From positions 28,813 to 92,812 of the forward strand of contig NZ_ATVM01000013.1 in assembly GCF_000420725.1 (NCBI RefSeq): 64,000 bases of DNA, written 5' to 3'. Under the pieces are notes generated by a model, which ran no database searches, had not been told where the DNA came from, and was given only the letters and a program-made list of their open reading frames with translations. This DNA comes from Marinococcus halotolerans DSM 16375 (lineage in GTDB: Bacteria; Bacillota; Bacilli; Bacillales; Marinococcaceae). Positions 25,519-34,666 of this stretch are shown one piece after another; position 1 is the first letter of the stretch, and each line of letters opens with the position of its first letter. The translations under genes and the position numbers were made by a program.

Positions 25519-27000
25519 ATGGATATTTCCATACCGACAATTGTAACCTTTATCGTTTACCTTGTTGTAATGCTTGGCATTGGTTTTTTATTCTACAAGC
25601 TGACCAACAACCTTTCGGATTACGTTTTAGGCGGACGAAAATTAAATGGCCCCGTAGCCGCACTCAGTGCCGGCGCATCTGACATGAGCAGCTGGCTTCT
25701 GCTCGGCCTGCCCGGAGCCATGTACCTGGGCGGAATGAGTGAAATTTGGCTGCCTATCGGTCTCACCATTGGAGCATATTTAAACTGGCAGTTTCAGGCG
25801 AGAAGACTGCGCAGGTATACCATCATCGCCAACGACTCCATTACGATACCCGATTTTCTTGAAAACCGCTTCCACGATAAAACAAAAGCACTTCGTATCG
25901 TTTCGGCATTATTTATACTTATTTTCTTTACCTTTTATACATCCTCCGGTCTGGTCGGGGGAGCCACCCTGTTTGTCAGTTCCTTCGGCCTTTCCTATCA
26001 GGCGGCCCTTTGGATCGGCGGTGCTGTTATTATTACCTATACATTCCTCGGCGGATTTATGGCTGTCAGCTGGACCGACTTTATTCAGGGCATTCTGATG
26101 TTTCTGGCACTCGTTGCCGTGCCGATCGCTGCCGTTATAGAAATTGGCGGATGGGGAAATTCTGTTCAGACCGTATCATCCATTAATCCGGACGCGTTAA
26201 GTGCCTTTACGAATGTGAGCGTTATTTCTATCGTTTCCCTGCTTGCCTGGGGGCTCGGCTACTTCGGCCAGCCGCATATCATTACGAGGTTTATGGCGAT
26301 ACGTTCCGAAAAAGAAATTCCGATGGCACGGCTTGTAGGTATGAGCTGGATGGTTATTTCTCTTCTCGGCGCTATTTTCACAGGATTTATCGGTATTGCT
26401 TATTTCTCAGGGAATGCTCAGCTCGGAGAAGGAAACCAGGAAACGGTCTTTATTCTGTTTACCCAGGTACTGTTTAATCCCTGGGTATCCGGGGTTCTTC
26501 TCGCAGCGATTCTGGCTGCTATTATGAGTACAGTAGACTCTCAGCTGCTTGTATCCTCAAGTGCTCTTGCGGAAGACTTTTACAAAGGGATGCTTCGCCC
26601 CAAAGCTTCGGACCGCGAGCTCGTCTGGGTCGGCCGGATTGGCGTTATCGTCATCGCCCTCGTCGCACTGCTGCTCGCCTCCAACCCGGGAAGCACGGTG
26701 CTTGAACTCGTGAGCTATGCCTGGGCCGGTTTTGGTGCAGTATTCGGGCCTGCGATGCTTTTCTCCTTATTCTGGCGCCGTACGAGCATGTGGGGTGTAC
26801 TTGCCGGGATGATCGCCGGCGGCGCCACTGTAATCATCTGGGTCCAGCTTACCGGAGGGTTGTTTGACCTTTACGAAATAGTACCCGGCTTCTTCATCAA
26901 CGTCTTAATCATTATTGTCGTCAGCCTGCTCGGACCGAAGCCTTCAGACAAAATTAAAACCGAATTTGACTCTGTGGGCACATACACAGAGAAAAACTGA
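25519..27000 (+). CDS. putP: sodium/proline symporter PutP
   Basis: A 493-residue Na+/solute symporter with about 13 helices, of the proline-specific PutP type. Family landmarks are YVLGGRKLNGPVAALSAGASDMSSWLLLGLPG in helix II (Na+ and proline contacts), the GGFMAVSWTDFIQG signature near residue 185, and ILAAIMSTVDSQLLVSSSALAEDFY near residue 340. AAAAGGAGACCACC lies inside the preceding small gene. Divergent to putR and under sigma-54 control, it supplies proline for catabolism. In a halophile it may also contribute to osmoprotection. Confidence 0.94.
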   Translation: MDISIPTIVTFIVYLVVMLGIGFLFYKLTNNLSDYVLGGRKLNGPVAALSAGASDMSSWLLLGLPGAMYLGGMSEIWLPIGLTIGAYLNWQFQARRLRRYTIIANDSITIPDFLENRFHDKTKALRIVSALFILIFFTFYTSSGLVGGATLFVSSFGLSYQAALWIGGAVIITYTFLGGFMAVSWTDFIQGILMFLALVAVPIAAVIEIGGWGNSVQTVSSINPDALSAFTNVSVISIVSLLAWGLGYFGQPHIITRFMAIRSEKEIPMARLVGMSWMVISLLGAIFTGFIGIAYFSGNAQLGEGNQETVFILFTQVLFNPWVSGVLLAAILAAIMSTVDSQLLVSSSALAEDFYKGMLRPKASDRELVWVGRIGVIVIALVALLLASNPGSTVLELVSYAWAGFGAVFGPAMLFSLFWRRTSMWGVLAGMIAGGATVIIWVQLTGGLFDLYEIVPGFFINVLIIIVVSLLGPKPSDKIKTEFDSVGTYTEKN

Positions 27001-27003
27001 GCA

Positions 27004-27058
27004 AAATATAAAAATACCCGCTTCCTGGATTAAACAGGAGCGGGTTATTTTTATATTT
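27004..27058. terminator. bidirectional intrinsic terminator of putP and metK
   Basis: A long imperfect hairpin has the core CCCGCT.CCTG/CAGG.AGCGGG and outer pairing AAATATAAAAATA/TATTTTTATATTT. It lies between the convergent stops. Confidence 0.85.
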
Positions 27059-28271
27059 ACTGTTGTTTTTCGGTGAATGCCTGTTCCTGAAGCGCTGCTG
27101 CTTTATCCGTACGCTCCCAGGGCAGATCAACATCATGACGGCCAAAATGACCGTAAGCAGCTGTCTGTCTGTAAATCGGCTGCCGGAGATTAAGCATCTT
27201 GATGATCCCGGCCGGCCGAAGGTCAAAGTTTTCATTGGCAAGCTTTACGAGCACCTCTTCTGATACTTTTCCAGTACCGAATGTGGCGATCGAAATAGAG
27301 ACCGGCTGAGCTACTCCGATCGCGTAGGCAAGCTGAACCTCGCATTTATCTGCAAGTCCTGCTGCAATAATATTTTTCGCTACATACCGGGCTGCATACG
27401 ATGCGGAACGGTCAACTTTTGTCGGGTCTTTACCGGAAAACGCACCACCGCCGTGACGGGCATAGCCTCCGTACGTATCAACGATGATTTTTCTTCCTGT
27501 AAGCCCTGCGTCTCCCTGTGGCCCGCCAATAACAAAGCGGCCGGTCGGATTTATGAAGTAGTTGGTTTTAGCATCGAGAAGCTCTGCTGGCACTACCGGC
27601 TCGATAACGTATTTATGCATATCCTCTTCAATCTGTGCAAGCGTCACGTCGTCCGAATGCTGAGTGGAAATAACAATTGTTTCCACCCGGAGCGGCTTTC
27701 CGTCGTCTCCGTATTCCACTGTAACCTGCGTTTTTCCATCCGGACGCAGATAAGAAAGATTACCGTCTTTGCGGACTTTCGTCAGCTGGCGTGCCAGCTT
27801 GTGCGCAAGCGAGATCGGCAGAGGCATGAGTTCGTCGGTTTCATTATCTGCATACCCAAACATTAAGCCCTGGTCCCCCGCTCCGATCGATTCCAGTTCA
27901 TCTTCAGTCATGGAACCTTCACGGGTTTCAAGCGCCTCATCAACGCCCTGGGCAATGTCGGCCGATTGTTCATCTATAGAAGTCAAAACCGAGCACGTTT
28001 CGTAATCAAAGCCGTATTTTGCTCTTGTATAACCAATATCCTTCAAAGTTTCCCGGGCAATCTTAGGAATATCCACGTATGTAGATGTCGATATCTCTCC
28101 TGCCACTAACACGAGACCAGTGTTCACCACTGTTTCTGCTGCCACCCTGGCATTCGGGTCATCCTTTAAAATTGCATCCAAAATCGCGTCGGATATCTGA
28201 TCACATACCTTGTCCGGATGCCCTTCTGTAACAGATTCCGACGTAAATAAACGTCGTCCAATTGTAGACAC
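27057..28271 (-). CDS. metK: S-adenosylmethionine synthase
   Basis: A 404-residue cytoplasmic enzyme that forms S-adenosylmethionine from methionine and ATP. Family motifs are [16 protein letters not shown] near residue 17, [12 protein letters not shown] near residue 124, and the P-loop-like [16 protein letters not shown] near residue 270. Length agrees with B. subtilis MetK. The start codon is GTG, with AAGGAGG eight bases upstream. A SAM (S-box) riboswitch with terminator occupies the leader, giving feedback control by the product. The divergent neighbour is pckA, the same arrangement as in B. subtilis, with one small gene inserted between. Confidence 0.97.
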   Translation of the reverse strand: MSTIGRRLFTSESVTEGHPDKVCDQISDAILDAILKDDPNARVAAETVVNTGLVLVAGEISTSTYVDIPKIARETLKDIGYTRAKYGFDYETCSVLTSIDEQSADIAQGVDEALETREGSMTEDELESIGAGDQGLMFGYADNETDELMPLPISLAHKLARQLTKVRKDGNLSYLRPDGKTQVTVEYGDDGKPLRVETIVISTQHSDDVTLAQIEEDMHKYVIEPVVPAELLDAKTNYFINPTGRFVIGGPQGDAGLTGRKIIVDTYGGYARHGGGAFSGKDPTKVDRSASYAARYVAKNIIAAGLADKCEVQLAYAIGVAQPVSISIATFGTGKVSEEVLVKLANENFDLRPAGIIKMLNLRQPIYRQTAAYGHFGRHDVDLPWERTDKAAALQEQAFTEKQQ

Positions 28272-28363
28272 GCTGCTGCCTCCTTTTTAACTGCCTGCTA
28301 CGGGTGTACTCTCCCATTCTCGGGGTAGACGAAAAGAAAACGGCAGTAGGCCGTTGTGTACAA

Positions 28364-28401
28364 GAAAAACCCCTTGTCCCAAAAAATTGAGGGAAAAGGG
28401 G
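28364..28401 (-). terminator. riboswitch-controlled terminator of metK
   Basis: On the minus strand CCCCTTTTCCC and GGGACAAGGGG form an 11-bp stem with one mismatch and are followed by a T run. This is the expression platform of the S-box aptamer just upstream. Confidence 0.85.
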
Positions 28402-28422
28402 CTGTCAGTTCAGCTTTTTCGC

Positions 28423-28530
28423 CTCTTATCTTTCAAGGCATCTGTGTGCCTCTCCAGGTTAGCACCTTTCCGTTCCCGGATGGTTGCTGGGCTTCTCAGG
28501 GACTGTCCCTCCACCTGCTCAGGATAAGAG
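28423..28530 (-). ncRNA. SAM riboswitch (S-box) aptamer
   Basis: On the minus strand the element begins CTCTTATC and closes with GATAAGAG (helix P1). Inside are the hallmark S-box strings AGCAGGTGGAGGGAC, GAGAAGCCCAGCAACC and AAGGTGCTAACCTGGAGAG, then TTGAAAGATAAGAG. Such RNAs bind S-adenosylmethionine and terminate transcription of the downstream gene, here metK. Confidence 0.95.
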
Positions 28531-28577
28531 TATCCGTTCGTACAAAATCTTAACGCAAACCCTATTTGATGTCAAAC

Positions 28578-28973
28578 CTAGTGCCCTTCCCGCTGGCACG
28601 TTTTATCATCGCAAAGGAAATGAAACCACTGGTACCGGTTTGTAGACACTGTATGGTACAGCTTCCGGCCGAGCGTTTCTACTCCTGGCAGTAAAAATAC
28701 GGCCTTTAACGGCTTTAATGCCGGAATAGTATAGCACAATTTTTTCACTGTAAAATATCCGGCATATACGTACGTATTATCTTCCACACTGTGCATCTGC
28801 TCTTCAAGCGGCTCTCCCTTAAGCATAGGATACTTTTCAAACAAGTCCTCATCATATATAGGCTTCCAACTCACCCTGTTCGTTTTATCCATCGCTGAAA
28901 GATAAGTATGGAACCTGGTGCATAACGGACAGTCACTATCATAAAACACAATAAATTCCGATTGTTGTTCCAT
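28578..28973 (-). CDS. DCC-family (DUF393) thiol-disulfide oxidoreductase-like protein
   Basis: A 131-residue soluble protein of the DUF393/DCC family. The N-terminal motif IVFYDSDCPLCTRF contains the family's DxxCxxC, here CPLC. A later segment VYAGYFTVKKLCYTIPALKPLKAVFLLPGVETLGRKLYHTVSTNR aligns with the conserved second half. The C-terminus has two further cysteines (FLCDDKTC), possibly metal binding. Function is unknown; a redox role is suggested only by the CxxC. It lies between the metK riboswitch and pckA, on the metK strand, so its end precedes the riboswitch. The ATG follows AAAGGGGAAAAC. Confidence 0.85.
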   Translation of the reverse strand: MEQQSEFIVFYDSDCPLCTRFHTYLSAMDKTNRVSWKPIYDEDLFEKYPMLKGEPLEEQMHSVEDNTYVYAGYFTVKKLCYTIPALKPLKAVFLLPGVETLGRKLYHTVSTNRYQWFHFLCDDKTCQREGH

Positions 28974-29150
28974 AGTTTTCCCCTTTCATTGCTTTCTTAC
29001 ATCTTTTCCCTTCCAGCACTAAAAATATTCATGAACTTTTTTAACGAATAAGTATGTACTATTTAATTAAATGTGTTACACTATTTTATATTCTATCCAT
29101 CATTCATGATGAATAAATCCAACTTCCCCCTCATTAAGGAGTGATTGTTT

Positions 29151-30734
29151 ATGAAGCCGCCGTTCGCTTCCAAACCTGAAACAAATCTATTGAATGAAGC
29201 GCACATCCAATGGAATCTCTCTGTCCCTGCGCTTGTGAAGCGCTCGCTGGCTCTGCAGGAGGGATCCCTTACAGCAGAAGGTGCTCTTGCTGTGAAAACT
29301 GGCAAATATACCGGCCGGTCGCCAAAGGATAAATATATTGTCGATGAGCCCGGCAGTTCTCCTTCCATTGACTGGGGGAATGTAAACAAACCAATGTCCG
29401 AGGAAGTGTTCGAACGGCTTTATAACAAAGTGACGGCTCATTTGAACAGTCAGGACGAGGTTTTCGCAGGTGATGCCCTGGCCGGAGCCGATCCCGACTA
29501 CCAGCTTCCTGTCCGGGTCGTCACCTCCTATGCCTGGCATCAATTGTTCGCCCGCCAGCTGTTTATCCGTCCTGATGGAAGGGAAGCTCCTGCCACTCCA
29601 CCCTTCACTCTTATTTCTGCTCCGGAATGTAAAGCAGATCCGGAGGTAGACGGTACGTCTTCGGAAACATTTATCGTCATCAGCTTTGCCCGGCGCACAA
29701 TTTTAATCGGCGGTACAGAATACGCCGGGGAAATGAAAAAATCAATCTTTTCTGTTATGAATTACCTGCTTCCGGAACAAAACGTGCTCCCGATGCACTG
29801 CTCGGCAAACATCGGCAGCGACGGAAAAAGCGCGCTGTTTTTTGGGCTTTCCGGCACTGGAAAAACCACCCTTTCCGCGGACCCTTCCCGGCTTTTGGTC
29901 GGCGATGATGAACACGGTTGGTCTGAAAACGGAATTTTCAACATCGAAGGCGGATGCTACGCCAAATGCTCGAACCTGTCCAAACAGAAAGAACCGCAGA
30001 TCTGGAACGCTATCCGTTTTGGTGCCGTGCTTGAAAATGTCGGCGTAGACGTTGCCAGTGGAAAAGTTGACTACACTGATACTCAAATTACGGAAAACAC
30101 GAGGGCGGCTTATCCGATTGAACACGTCGACGGGATTGTCCCCTCCGGCACAGCCGGCCACCCTTCGGCAATTATCTTTTTAACTGCAGATGCGTTCGGT
30201 GTTCTCCCGCCTATCAGCAGACTGACGAAGGAGCAGGCTATGTACCATTTCCTCAGCGGCTACACAAGCAAGCTCGCCGGCACGGAAAGAGGCGTCACTT
30301 CTCCTGAAGCAACCTTTTCCACCTGCTTTGGGGCACCATTTCTTCCACGGCAGGCTTCTGTGTATGCAGAAATGCTCGGTGAAAAAATTGATGAACACAA
30401 TGTGCCTGTCTTTCTGGTGAACACCGGATGGAGCGGCGGCGGTTACGGAGTCGGCAGCCGCATGGATCTTTCATACACCCGGGCTATGGTGCAGGCAGCC
30501 CTCAACGGAGAGCTGACTGATACAGCCACGGTCGAGGATCCTATTTTCGGACTGCATATTCCTGAGTCCTGCCCTGGCGTTCCAGAAGATATGCTCCAGC
30601 CTAAGAAAATGTGGAAAGAAGCCGGAGATTACGAAATTCAGGCCCGTATGCTTGCCCGCAAGTTCGCCGAAAATTTCAAACGTTTTTACGATGTTCCTGC
30701 CTCTATTGCAAACGCCGGGCCCACTCAGTTATAG
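29151..30734 (+). CDS. pckA: phosphoenolpyruvate carboxykinase (ATP)
   Basis: A 527-residue cytoplasmic gluconeogenic enzyme that converts oxaloacetate and ATP to phosphoenolpyruvate. Motifs are [10 protein letters not shown] (metal and substrate loop), the kinase-1a P-loop [13 protein letters not shown] near residue 237, the kinase-2 VGDDEHGWS and the nucleotide-binding [15 protein letters not shown] near residue 423. The ATG at 29151 follows AAGGAGTG by eight bases. A TTG two codons upstream is less well placed. The gene is monocistronic with a bidirectional terminator. Divergence from metK is conserved with B. subtilis. Confidence 0.97.
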   Translation: MKPPFASKPETNLLNEAHIQWNLSVPALVKRSLALQEGSLTAEGALAVKTGKYTGRSPKDKYIVDEPGSSPSIDWGNVNKPMSEEVFERLYNKVTAHLNSQDEVFAGDALAGADPDYQLPVRVVTSYAWHQLFARQLFIRPDGREAPATPPFTLISAPECKADPEVDGTSSETFIVISFARRTILIGGTEYAGEMKKSIFSVMNYLLPEQNVLPMHCSANIGSDGKSALFFGLSGTGKTTLSADPSRLLVGDDEHGWSENGIFNIEGGCYAKCSNLSKQKEPQIWNAIRFGAVLENVGVDVASGKVDYTDTQITENTRAAYPIEHVDGIVPSGTAGHPSAIIFLTADAFGVLPPISRLTKEQAMYHFLSGYTSKLAGTERGVTSPEATFSTCFGAPFLPRQASVYAEMLGEKIDEHNVPVFLVNTGWSGGGYGVGSRMDLSYTRAMVQAALNGELTDTATVEDPIFGLHIPESCPGVPEDMLQPKKMWKEAGDYEIQARMLARKFAENFKRFYDVPASIANAGPTQL

Positions 30735-30773
30735 TTGCCATTGTTCATTAACAACAGAAATACTCAATGCTAA

Positions 30774-30816
30774 AAAAGGAACCGGTGCCTGTTTATATAC
30801 AGATACCGGTTCCTTT
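30774..30816. terminator. bidirectional intrinsic terminator of pckA and ytkD
   Basis: The stem AAAGGAACCGGT/ACCGGTTCCTTT with inner CTGT/ACAG pairing has A and T runs on either side. Confidence 0.87.
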
Positions 30817-31307
30817 CATTTTAATGTAATATATCCTGCTTCCTCCGCATATTTCACAGAACGGGGGAGCACTTCATCCTTCATAATAAAGCTGTAGCCG
30901 GGATGATCACGAATATTACTTGGAAGTGTTTCTATCAGCACCGGGCCGTCTGTTTCCATATAATCCTCATGAGGAACCAGTGAATCCACCACTGCGATGT
31001 ATATATTTTTTATTACATCTTCACTCCGGCCCGCCACTTTGTACTGGCCGAGAGAGCGTATCACTTCAATCCGGCCGCCAGTTTCTTCATCGACCTCTCT
31101 TACAGCTGCTTCTTCGGGGACTTCTCCCTCTTCAATCTTTCCACCCGGAAACTCCAGCCCGCGCTGAGAGTGACGAGTGAGCAGCCACCTGCCGGCATAT
31201 AAACATATAACCCATACATGTCCCGGCTTGTCTGAAAATGGAGTGCCGTTTAACGCCAATTCCACTTCGTTATTGTAATAGTCCCGGAATTTGTAGCAGG
31301 TCGTCAT
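30816..31307 (-). CDS. ytkD: Nudix hydrolase YtkD-like nucleoside triphosphatase
   Basis: A 163-residue Nudix enzyme. The Nudix box G-x5-E-x7-REUxEExGU is complete as GGKIEEGEVPEEAAVREVDEETGG near residues 56-79. B. subtilis YtkD, which also lies next to pckA, hydrolyses (deoxy)nucleoside triphosphates including oxidised purines, and is implicated in removing mutagenic nucleotides. The same role is inferred here from similarity and position. The ATG at 31307 has GAGGATC eight bases upstream; a TTG two codons earlier is possible. Convergent with pckA. Confidence 0.86.
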   Translation of the reverse strand: MTTCYKFRDYYNNEVELALNGTPFSDKPGHVWVICLYAGRWLLTRHSQRGLEFPGGKIEEGEVPEEAAVREVDEETGGRIEVIRSLGQYKVAGRSEDVIKNIYIAVVDSLVPHEDYMETDGPVLIETLPSNIRDHPGYSFIMKDEVLPRSVKYAEEAGYITLK

Positions 31308-31363
31308 ATGCAAAGATCCTCACACATACGTATCACTCCACTTCTATCATCTCTCCGGGGAAA

Positions 31364-31834
31364 TTATTTTTCCTGGCGGCTGTATAATCTCGCCGCCATG
31401 GCCTTAGACCAGGAGCGCTGATCGTTTTTTCGCTCGTGAAACTCTTCCATCAGCCGATCGCCTTCATATCCTTCGGTGATCAGCTCTTTTAATATCAATT
31501 CGGTGATATTTTCATCTTTCCCGGCCATATAAGCCTGGATTAAAACGCCAAGAGAATGCTCGAGCCTTGTGGTTTTTTTCACGACACCCCTCAAAAGCGC
31601 CGGGGCATTGTCGGGATGGGTGATGACTGCTTCCATCAGCATTTCTTCTTCGTGTCTTTCCCACTCATGAATGATATCTTCATACTCTGTAGGTATGACC
31701 GCGTCAAGCAGCCAGGATCTATCAGGCTCTTCCCGGTTAATAATGAGGCCTTCTTTCATTTTGATCTCATGCATTTCGATCGTGTCACCGTCTTTTTGAA
31801 ACAAGCTGAGGCGGACAAGACGGAAGGTCTTCAT
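31364..31834 (-). CDS. YwpF-like conserved protein
   Basis: A 156-residue soluble acidic protein. The N-terminus MKTFRLVRLSLFQKDGD and the following GLIINREEPDRSWLLDAVI resemble B. subtilis YwpF as I remember it; the C-terminal helical part is less familiar. Function is unknown. Its start codon overlaps the stop of the C-S lyase gene (ATGA), so the two are translationally coupled and probably functionally or at least regulatorily linked. No signal peptide or membrane helix is present. Confidence 0.6.
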   Translation of the reverse strand: MKTFRLVRLSLFQKDGDTIEMHEIKMKEGLIINREEPDRSWLLDAVIPTEYEDIIHEWERHEEEMLMEAVITHPDNAPALLRGVVKKTTRLEHSLGVLIQAYMAGKDENITELILKELITEGYEGDRLMEEFHERKNDQRSWSKAMAARLYSRQEK

Positions 31835-33018
31835 GATTTACGGCCGGCGGCCTGAATGGTGCGTTCATATGCCTCTTTTAAGCGGCGTACTCCTTCATCG
31901 ATATGCGTACGTGGGCAGGCGACGTTGATACGGACAAAACCAGCGCCTTCCTCTCCAAAAATATGCCCGTCACTCAGAGCTACCCCTGCTTCTTTGCGCA
32001 GCCATTCCTCCAATTCTTTTTTGTCCATGCCAAGGTCCCGGAGATCAATCCAGACGAGATACGTTCCTTCCGGCTTAATAACGTGCGCTTCCGGGATTGC
32101 CGATTCCAGTTGGTCCTTTAAGTAATCAACGTTTTCCCGCAGGTGGACGAGCAGTTCTTCCAGCCACTCGGTTCCGTACCGGTAGGCAGCTTCGGCAGCG
32201 GCTGTCGCAAATGGATTGTCGATTCCTACGAAATTGCGCTGCAGATGGGCTTCGTATGCTTTTTGCGAAGCCTTTTTCTCAAAAACAACGTAGGAGAGCT
32301 GCAGGGCTGCAAGATTAAAGGTTTTGCTCGGTGCCATGCAGGTGATGGTTTCCACGTCGTAGCCATCCGCCGCCTTCGAAAACGGGACATGCACGCCGGA
32401 GAGAATAAGGTCTGCGTGAATTTCATCGGATACTACCAGCACGTTGTATTTCTCTGCCAGTGCGGCAATCTGCTGCAGCTCCTCTTCGGTCCATACCCGA
32501 CCGATAGGGTTATGGGGACTGCACAATAACAGCATTTTCGCGCCGGCTTTCATCTGTTCTTCAAGGTTTTCCACATCGATAGTAAATCCTTCGTCTGTTT
32601 CCTTCAGCGGGTTCTTATAAAGCGTACGTTCGTTATTATTCACTAACGCATAGAACGGATAATAGACCGGCGTCTGCAGAATAACGCCCTCACCTTTTTC
32701 GGTAAATGTCTGAATCAGGTGACTAATCGCCGGCACCACGCCCGGGGTAAAGACGAGCTGCTCATTGCTTACATTCCAGTTATGGCGCGTACGAATCCAT
32801 TCGGTCGTCGCATCCTTCAATGATTCCGGCCGCCGGTGATAGCCGAAAATTCCGTGATCCAGCACCTCCTGCATGGCATCAAGCACGGGCTGCGGCGCCT
32901 GAAAGTCCATATCCGCGACCCACATTGGCCATAGTTCCGAAGAGCCGTAGCGTTCGGCAGCAAAGTCCCACTTCATTGAGTTTGTATTTTTACGGTTTAA
33001 TACTTTGTTAAAATCCAT
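31831..33018 (-). CDS. patB: PLP-dependent C-S lyase, MalY/PatB family
   Basis: A 395-residue fold-type I PLP enzyme of the MalY/PatB family, which cleaves cystathionine and related S-substituted cysteines to pyruvate, ammonia and a thiol. Visible features are WVADMDFQAPQPVLDAM, FGYHRRPESLKDA, CSPHNPIGRVWT, VSDEIHADLI and the PLP-lysine motif APSKTFNLAALQLSY near residue 227, with a C-terminal RINVACPRTHIDEGVRRL. The ATG at 33018 follows AGGAGGATTTTTAAGC. An upstream in-frame start has no ribosome site. The gene is followed by a ywpF-like gene with a 4-base overlap. Confidence 0.92.
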   Translation of the reverse strand: MDFNKVLNRKNTNSMKWDFAAERYGSSELWPMWVADMDFQAPQPVLDAMQEVLDHGIFGYHRRPESLKDATTEWIRTRHNWNVSNEQLVFTPGVVPAISHLIQTFTEKGEGVILQTPVYYPFYALVNNNERTLYKNPLKETDEGFTIDVENLEEQMKAGAKMLLLCSPHNPIGRVWTEEELQQIAALAEKYNVLVVSDEIHADLILSGVHVPFSKAADGYDVETITCMAPSKTFNLAALQLSYVVFEKKASQKAYEAHLQRNFVGIDNPFATAAAEAAYRYGTEWLEELLVHLRENVDYLKDQLESAIPEAHVIKPEGTYLVWIDLRDLGMDKKELEEWLRKEAGVALSDGHIFGEEGAGFVRINVACPRTHIDEGVRRLKEAYERTIQAAGRKS

Positions 33019-33108
33019 GCTTAAAAATCCTCCTCGTTTCATCTTCCCATGTCTATTCCGTTCTTTATTTTATCACTTTCTTTTTAGGAAGACGAATCCA
33101 AACGGCTT

Positions 33109-33873
33109 TTAAACAATGAATCGTTTTGCCTCCACTACAGACTCTTTCCAGTAATCCGAAAAATCGGTATACCCGACACCATCAGATTCTGTGGCATGAA
33201 ACAGCGTTTCGTCAGAAATATACATGCTCACATGATTAATTCTGCCGTCTCCAGTCGTATCGAAAAAAATCAGGTCTCCCCGTTTCCAGTCTTCTTCAGC
33301 AACGTCCCGGCCTTCCTGCGCCTGGTCCTCCGACACCCTGGGAAGATCAACATTTTCTTCAGCGTACATGCGCTGGGTAAAGGAGGAGCAATCGAAATAT
33401 TCGGTCGTAGTTTCAGATGCTCCCCATTTGTATGGAACGCCTGTAAACTCTTCGCCTTTTTCAATCACTCTGGCGATTCTTTCCTGGGCCGGGCTCCACA
33501 GCTGGGCTGTATAGCGGTTTTCGGTCTCTTCTTCTTCGAATGCCAGTTCTTCGGCGGCTTCTTTTGCAGGAACATAAGCCGCTCCCCTCCAATTGAACCA
33601 CGCCGGACTCTGTTCAAGCTCTCCCTCCCACGAATTGCCATTCACCGATAAACGCACGGCCTCACCTTCTTGTTCTAATTCCGCACCGTATAACGAGGCC
33701 GCCGTTTCTGGACGAAGATAGAGCTCTTCCTCCGCCTTGCCGCCCTCGATATACCAGGCTTTGTCATTGCCATCGACATTTGTGATTAAAACGTGCCGGT
33801 CTGCCCAGTAGCCCGCACCGCCTGCCATAACCATTGCCGCAGCAACACTTACCCACATCCAGTTTCTCTTCAT
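33109..33873 (-). CDS. secreted NlpC/P60 (C40) peptidase
   Basis: A 254-residue protein with an N-terminal membrane helix or signal (residues 5-24, no lipobox), a middle region of about 100 acidic residues resembling a copper-amine-oxidase-N or SH3-like wall-binding part, and a C-terminal NlpC/P60 domain. The catalytic triad is visible: Cys in EYFDCSSFTQ, His in RINHVSMYI and His in TLFHATES. It should hydrolyse gamma-D-glutamyl peptide bonds in peptidoglycan at the cell surface. GGAAGGAGGTAAAAT precedes the ATG. Monocistronic. Confidence 0.87.
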   Translation of the reverse strand: MKRNWMWVSVAAAMVMAGGAGYWADRHVLITNVDGNDKAWYIEGGKAEEELYLRPETAASLYGAELEQEGEAVRLSVNGNSWEGELEQSPAWFNWRGAAYVPAKEAAEELAFEEEETENRYTAQLWSPAQERIARVIEKGEEFTGVPYKWGASETTTEYFDCSSFTQRMYAEENVDLPRVSEDQAQEGRDVAEEDWKRGDLIFFDTTGDGRINHVSMYISDETLFHATESDGVGYTDFSDYWKESVVEAKRFIV

Positions 33874-33959
33874 ATTTTACCTCCTTCCCGTGTAATTGTT
33901 CCTATTTTCTTGCTTTAACATGATAAAATGAATGTATTAACAGAGGGGGAGTGGTCACG

Positions 33960-34499
33960 ATGAAGCCAGTAATTCTGTTTATCGCCGCCAGTCTTGACGG
34001 TTATATCGCTGATGCAGAAGGGAGTATTGACTGGCTGCTGAAAGCCGAAGGCGAAGATGACAATGGCTACGATGAAATGTACCAGCGGATGGATACGGTC
34101 GTAATGGGGAGAAAAACCTATGAACACGTGCTCGTCTTAACGGATTCCTTTCCGTACAGCGATAAAGACTGCTATGTATTTTCCACCAGCCGCATGGGAA
34201 ACGATGGCCACGTCTCCTTTGTACAGGGTAACGTGGCAGAATGGCTTCAAAACAAACAGCAGGAGTCCGGGAGTGGCATCTGGGTCATTGGAGGAGCAGA
34301 CATTATAGATTCTCTCCTTGAAGCAGAACTGATCGATGAATATATTATTACCTTTACGCCCGACCTTTTAGGAAGCGGCATTCCATTGTTTAAGCAACGG
34401 ACCGGCCAGCCGAAACGGCTGCACCTGCACGAAGTGAAGCGTTGGGGAGAATTGGCACAGCTTCACTATAAACGGGCTGAATATTTAACCAGTCAGTAG
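33960..34499 (+). CDS. dihydrofolate reductase-fold protein (RibD C-terminal, YyaP-like)
   Basis: A 179-residue protein with the DHFR/RibD-C fold. The N-terminus ILFIAASLDGYIADAEGSIDWL, the NADPH-binding VVMGRKTYEHVL, and the later IWVIGGADIIDSLLEAELIDEYIITFTPDLLGSGIPLF are typical of the YyaP/YwjB group. These proteins are often annotated as dihydrofolate reductase family, but the true reaction is unknown. The ATG at 33960 follows GAGGGGGAG; an in-frame GTG three codons earlier overlaps it. Monocistronic. Confidence 0.88.
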   Translation: MKPVILFIAASLDGYIADAEGSIDWLLKAEGEDDNGYDEMYQRMDTVVMGRKTYEHVLVLTDSFPYSDKDCYVFSTSRMGNDGHVSFVQGNVAEWLQNKQQESGSGIWVIGGADIIDSLLEAELIDEYIITFTPDLLGSGIPLFKQRTGQPKRLHLHEVKRWGELAQLHYKRAEYLTSQ

Positions 34500-34636
34500 T
34501 TTAGACCCACAAGCCTGTGTAGGTAAAAGCATCATTTTTTCTGAAAAGTGTGTACTTTCCCTACTCTTTAGGTAATAATAAACATATAGAGTAACATTCG
34601 TCCAATTTGTTGCTCTTATCCCATATTTCATTTTGT

Positions 34637-34664
34637 TCCTGCTAGCTTGGCAGGAGCCTTTTTT
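34637..34664 (+). terminator. intrinsic terminator
   Basis: TCCTGC/GCAGGA with a 7-base loop is followed by a T run on the plus strand. It lies 140 bases after the DHFR-fold gene and close to the convergent ANT(6) stop. Confidence 0.65.
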
Positions 34665-34666
34665 AT

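Noticed and set aside
28356..28553. 65-codon plus-strand frame in the metK leader
   Set aside because: It is antisense to the S-box riboswitch, whose conserved bases explain the sequence.
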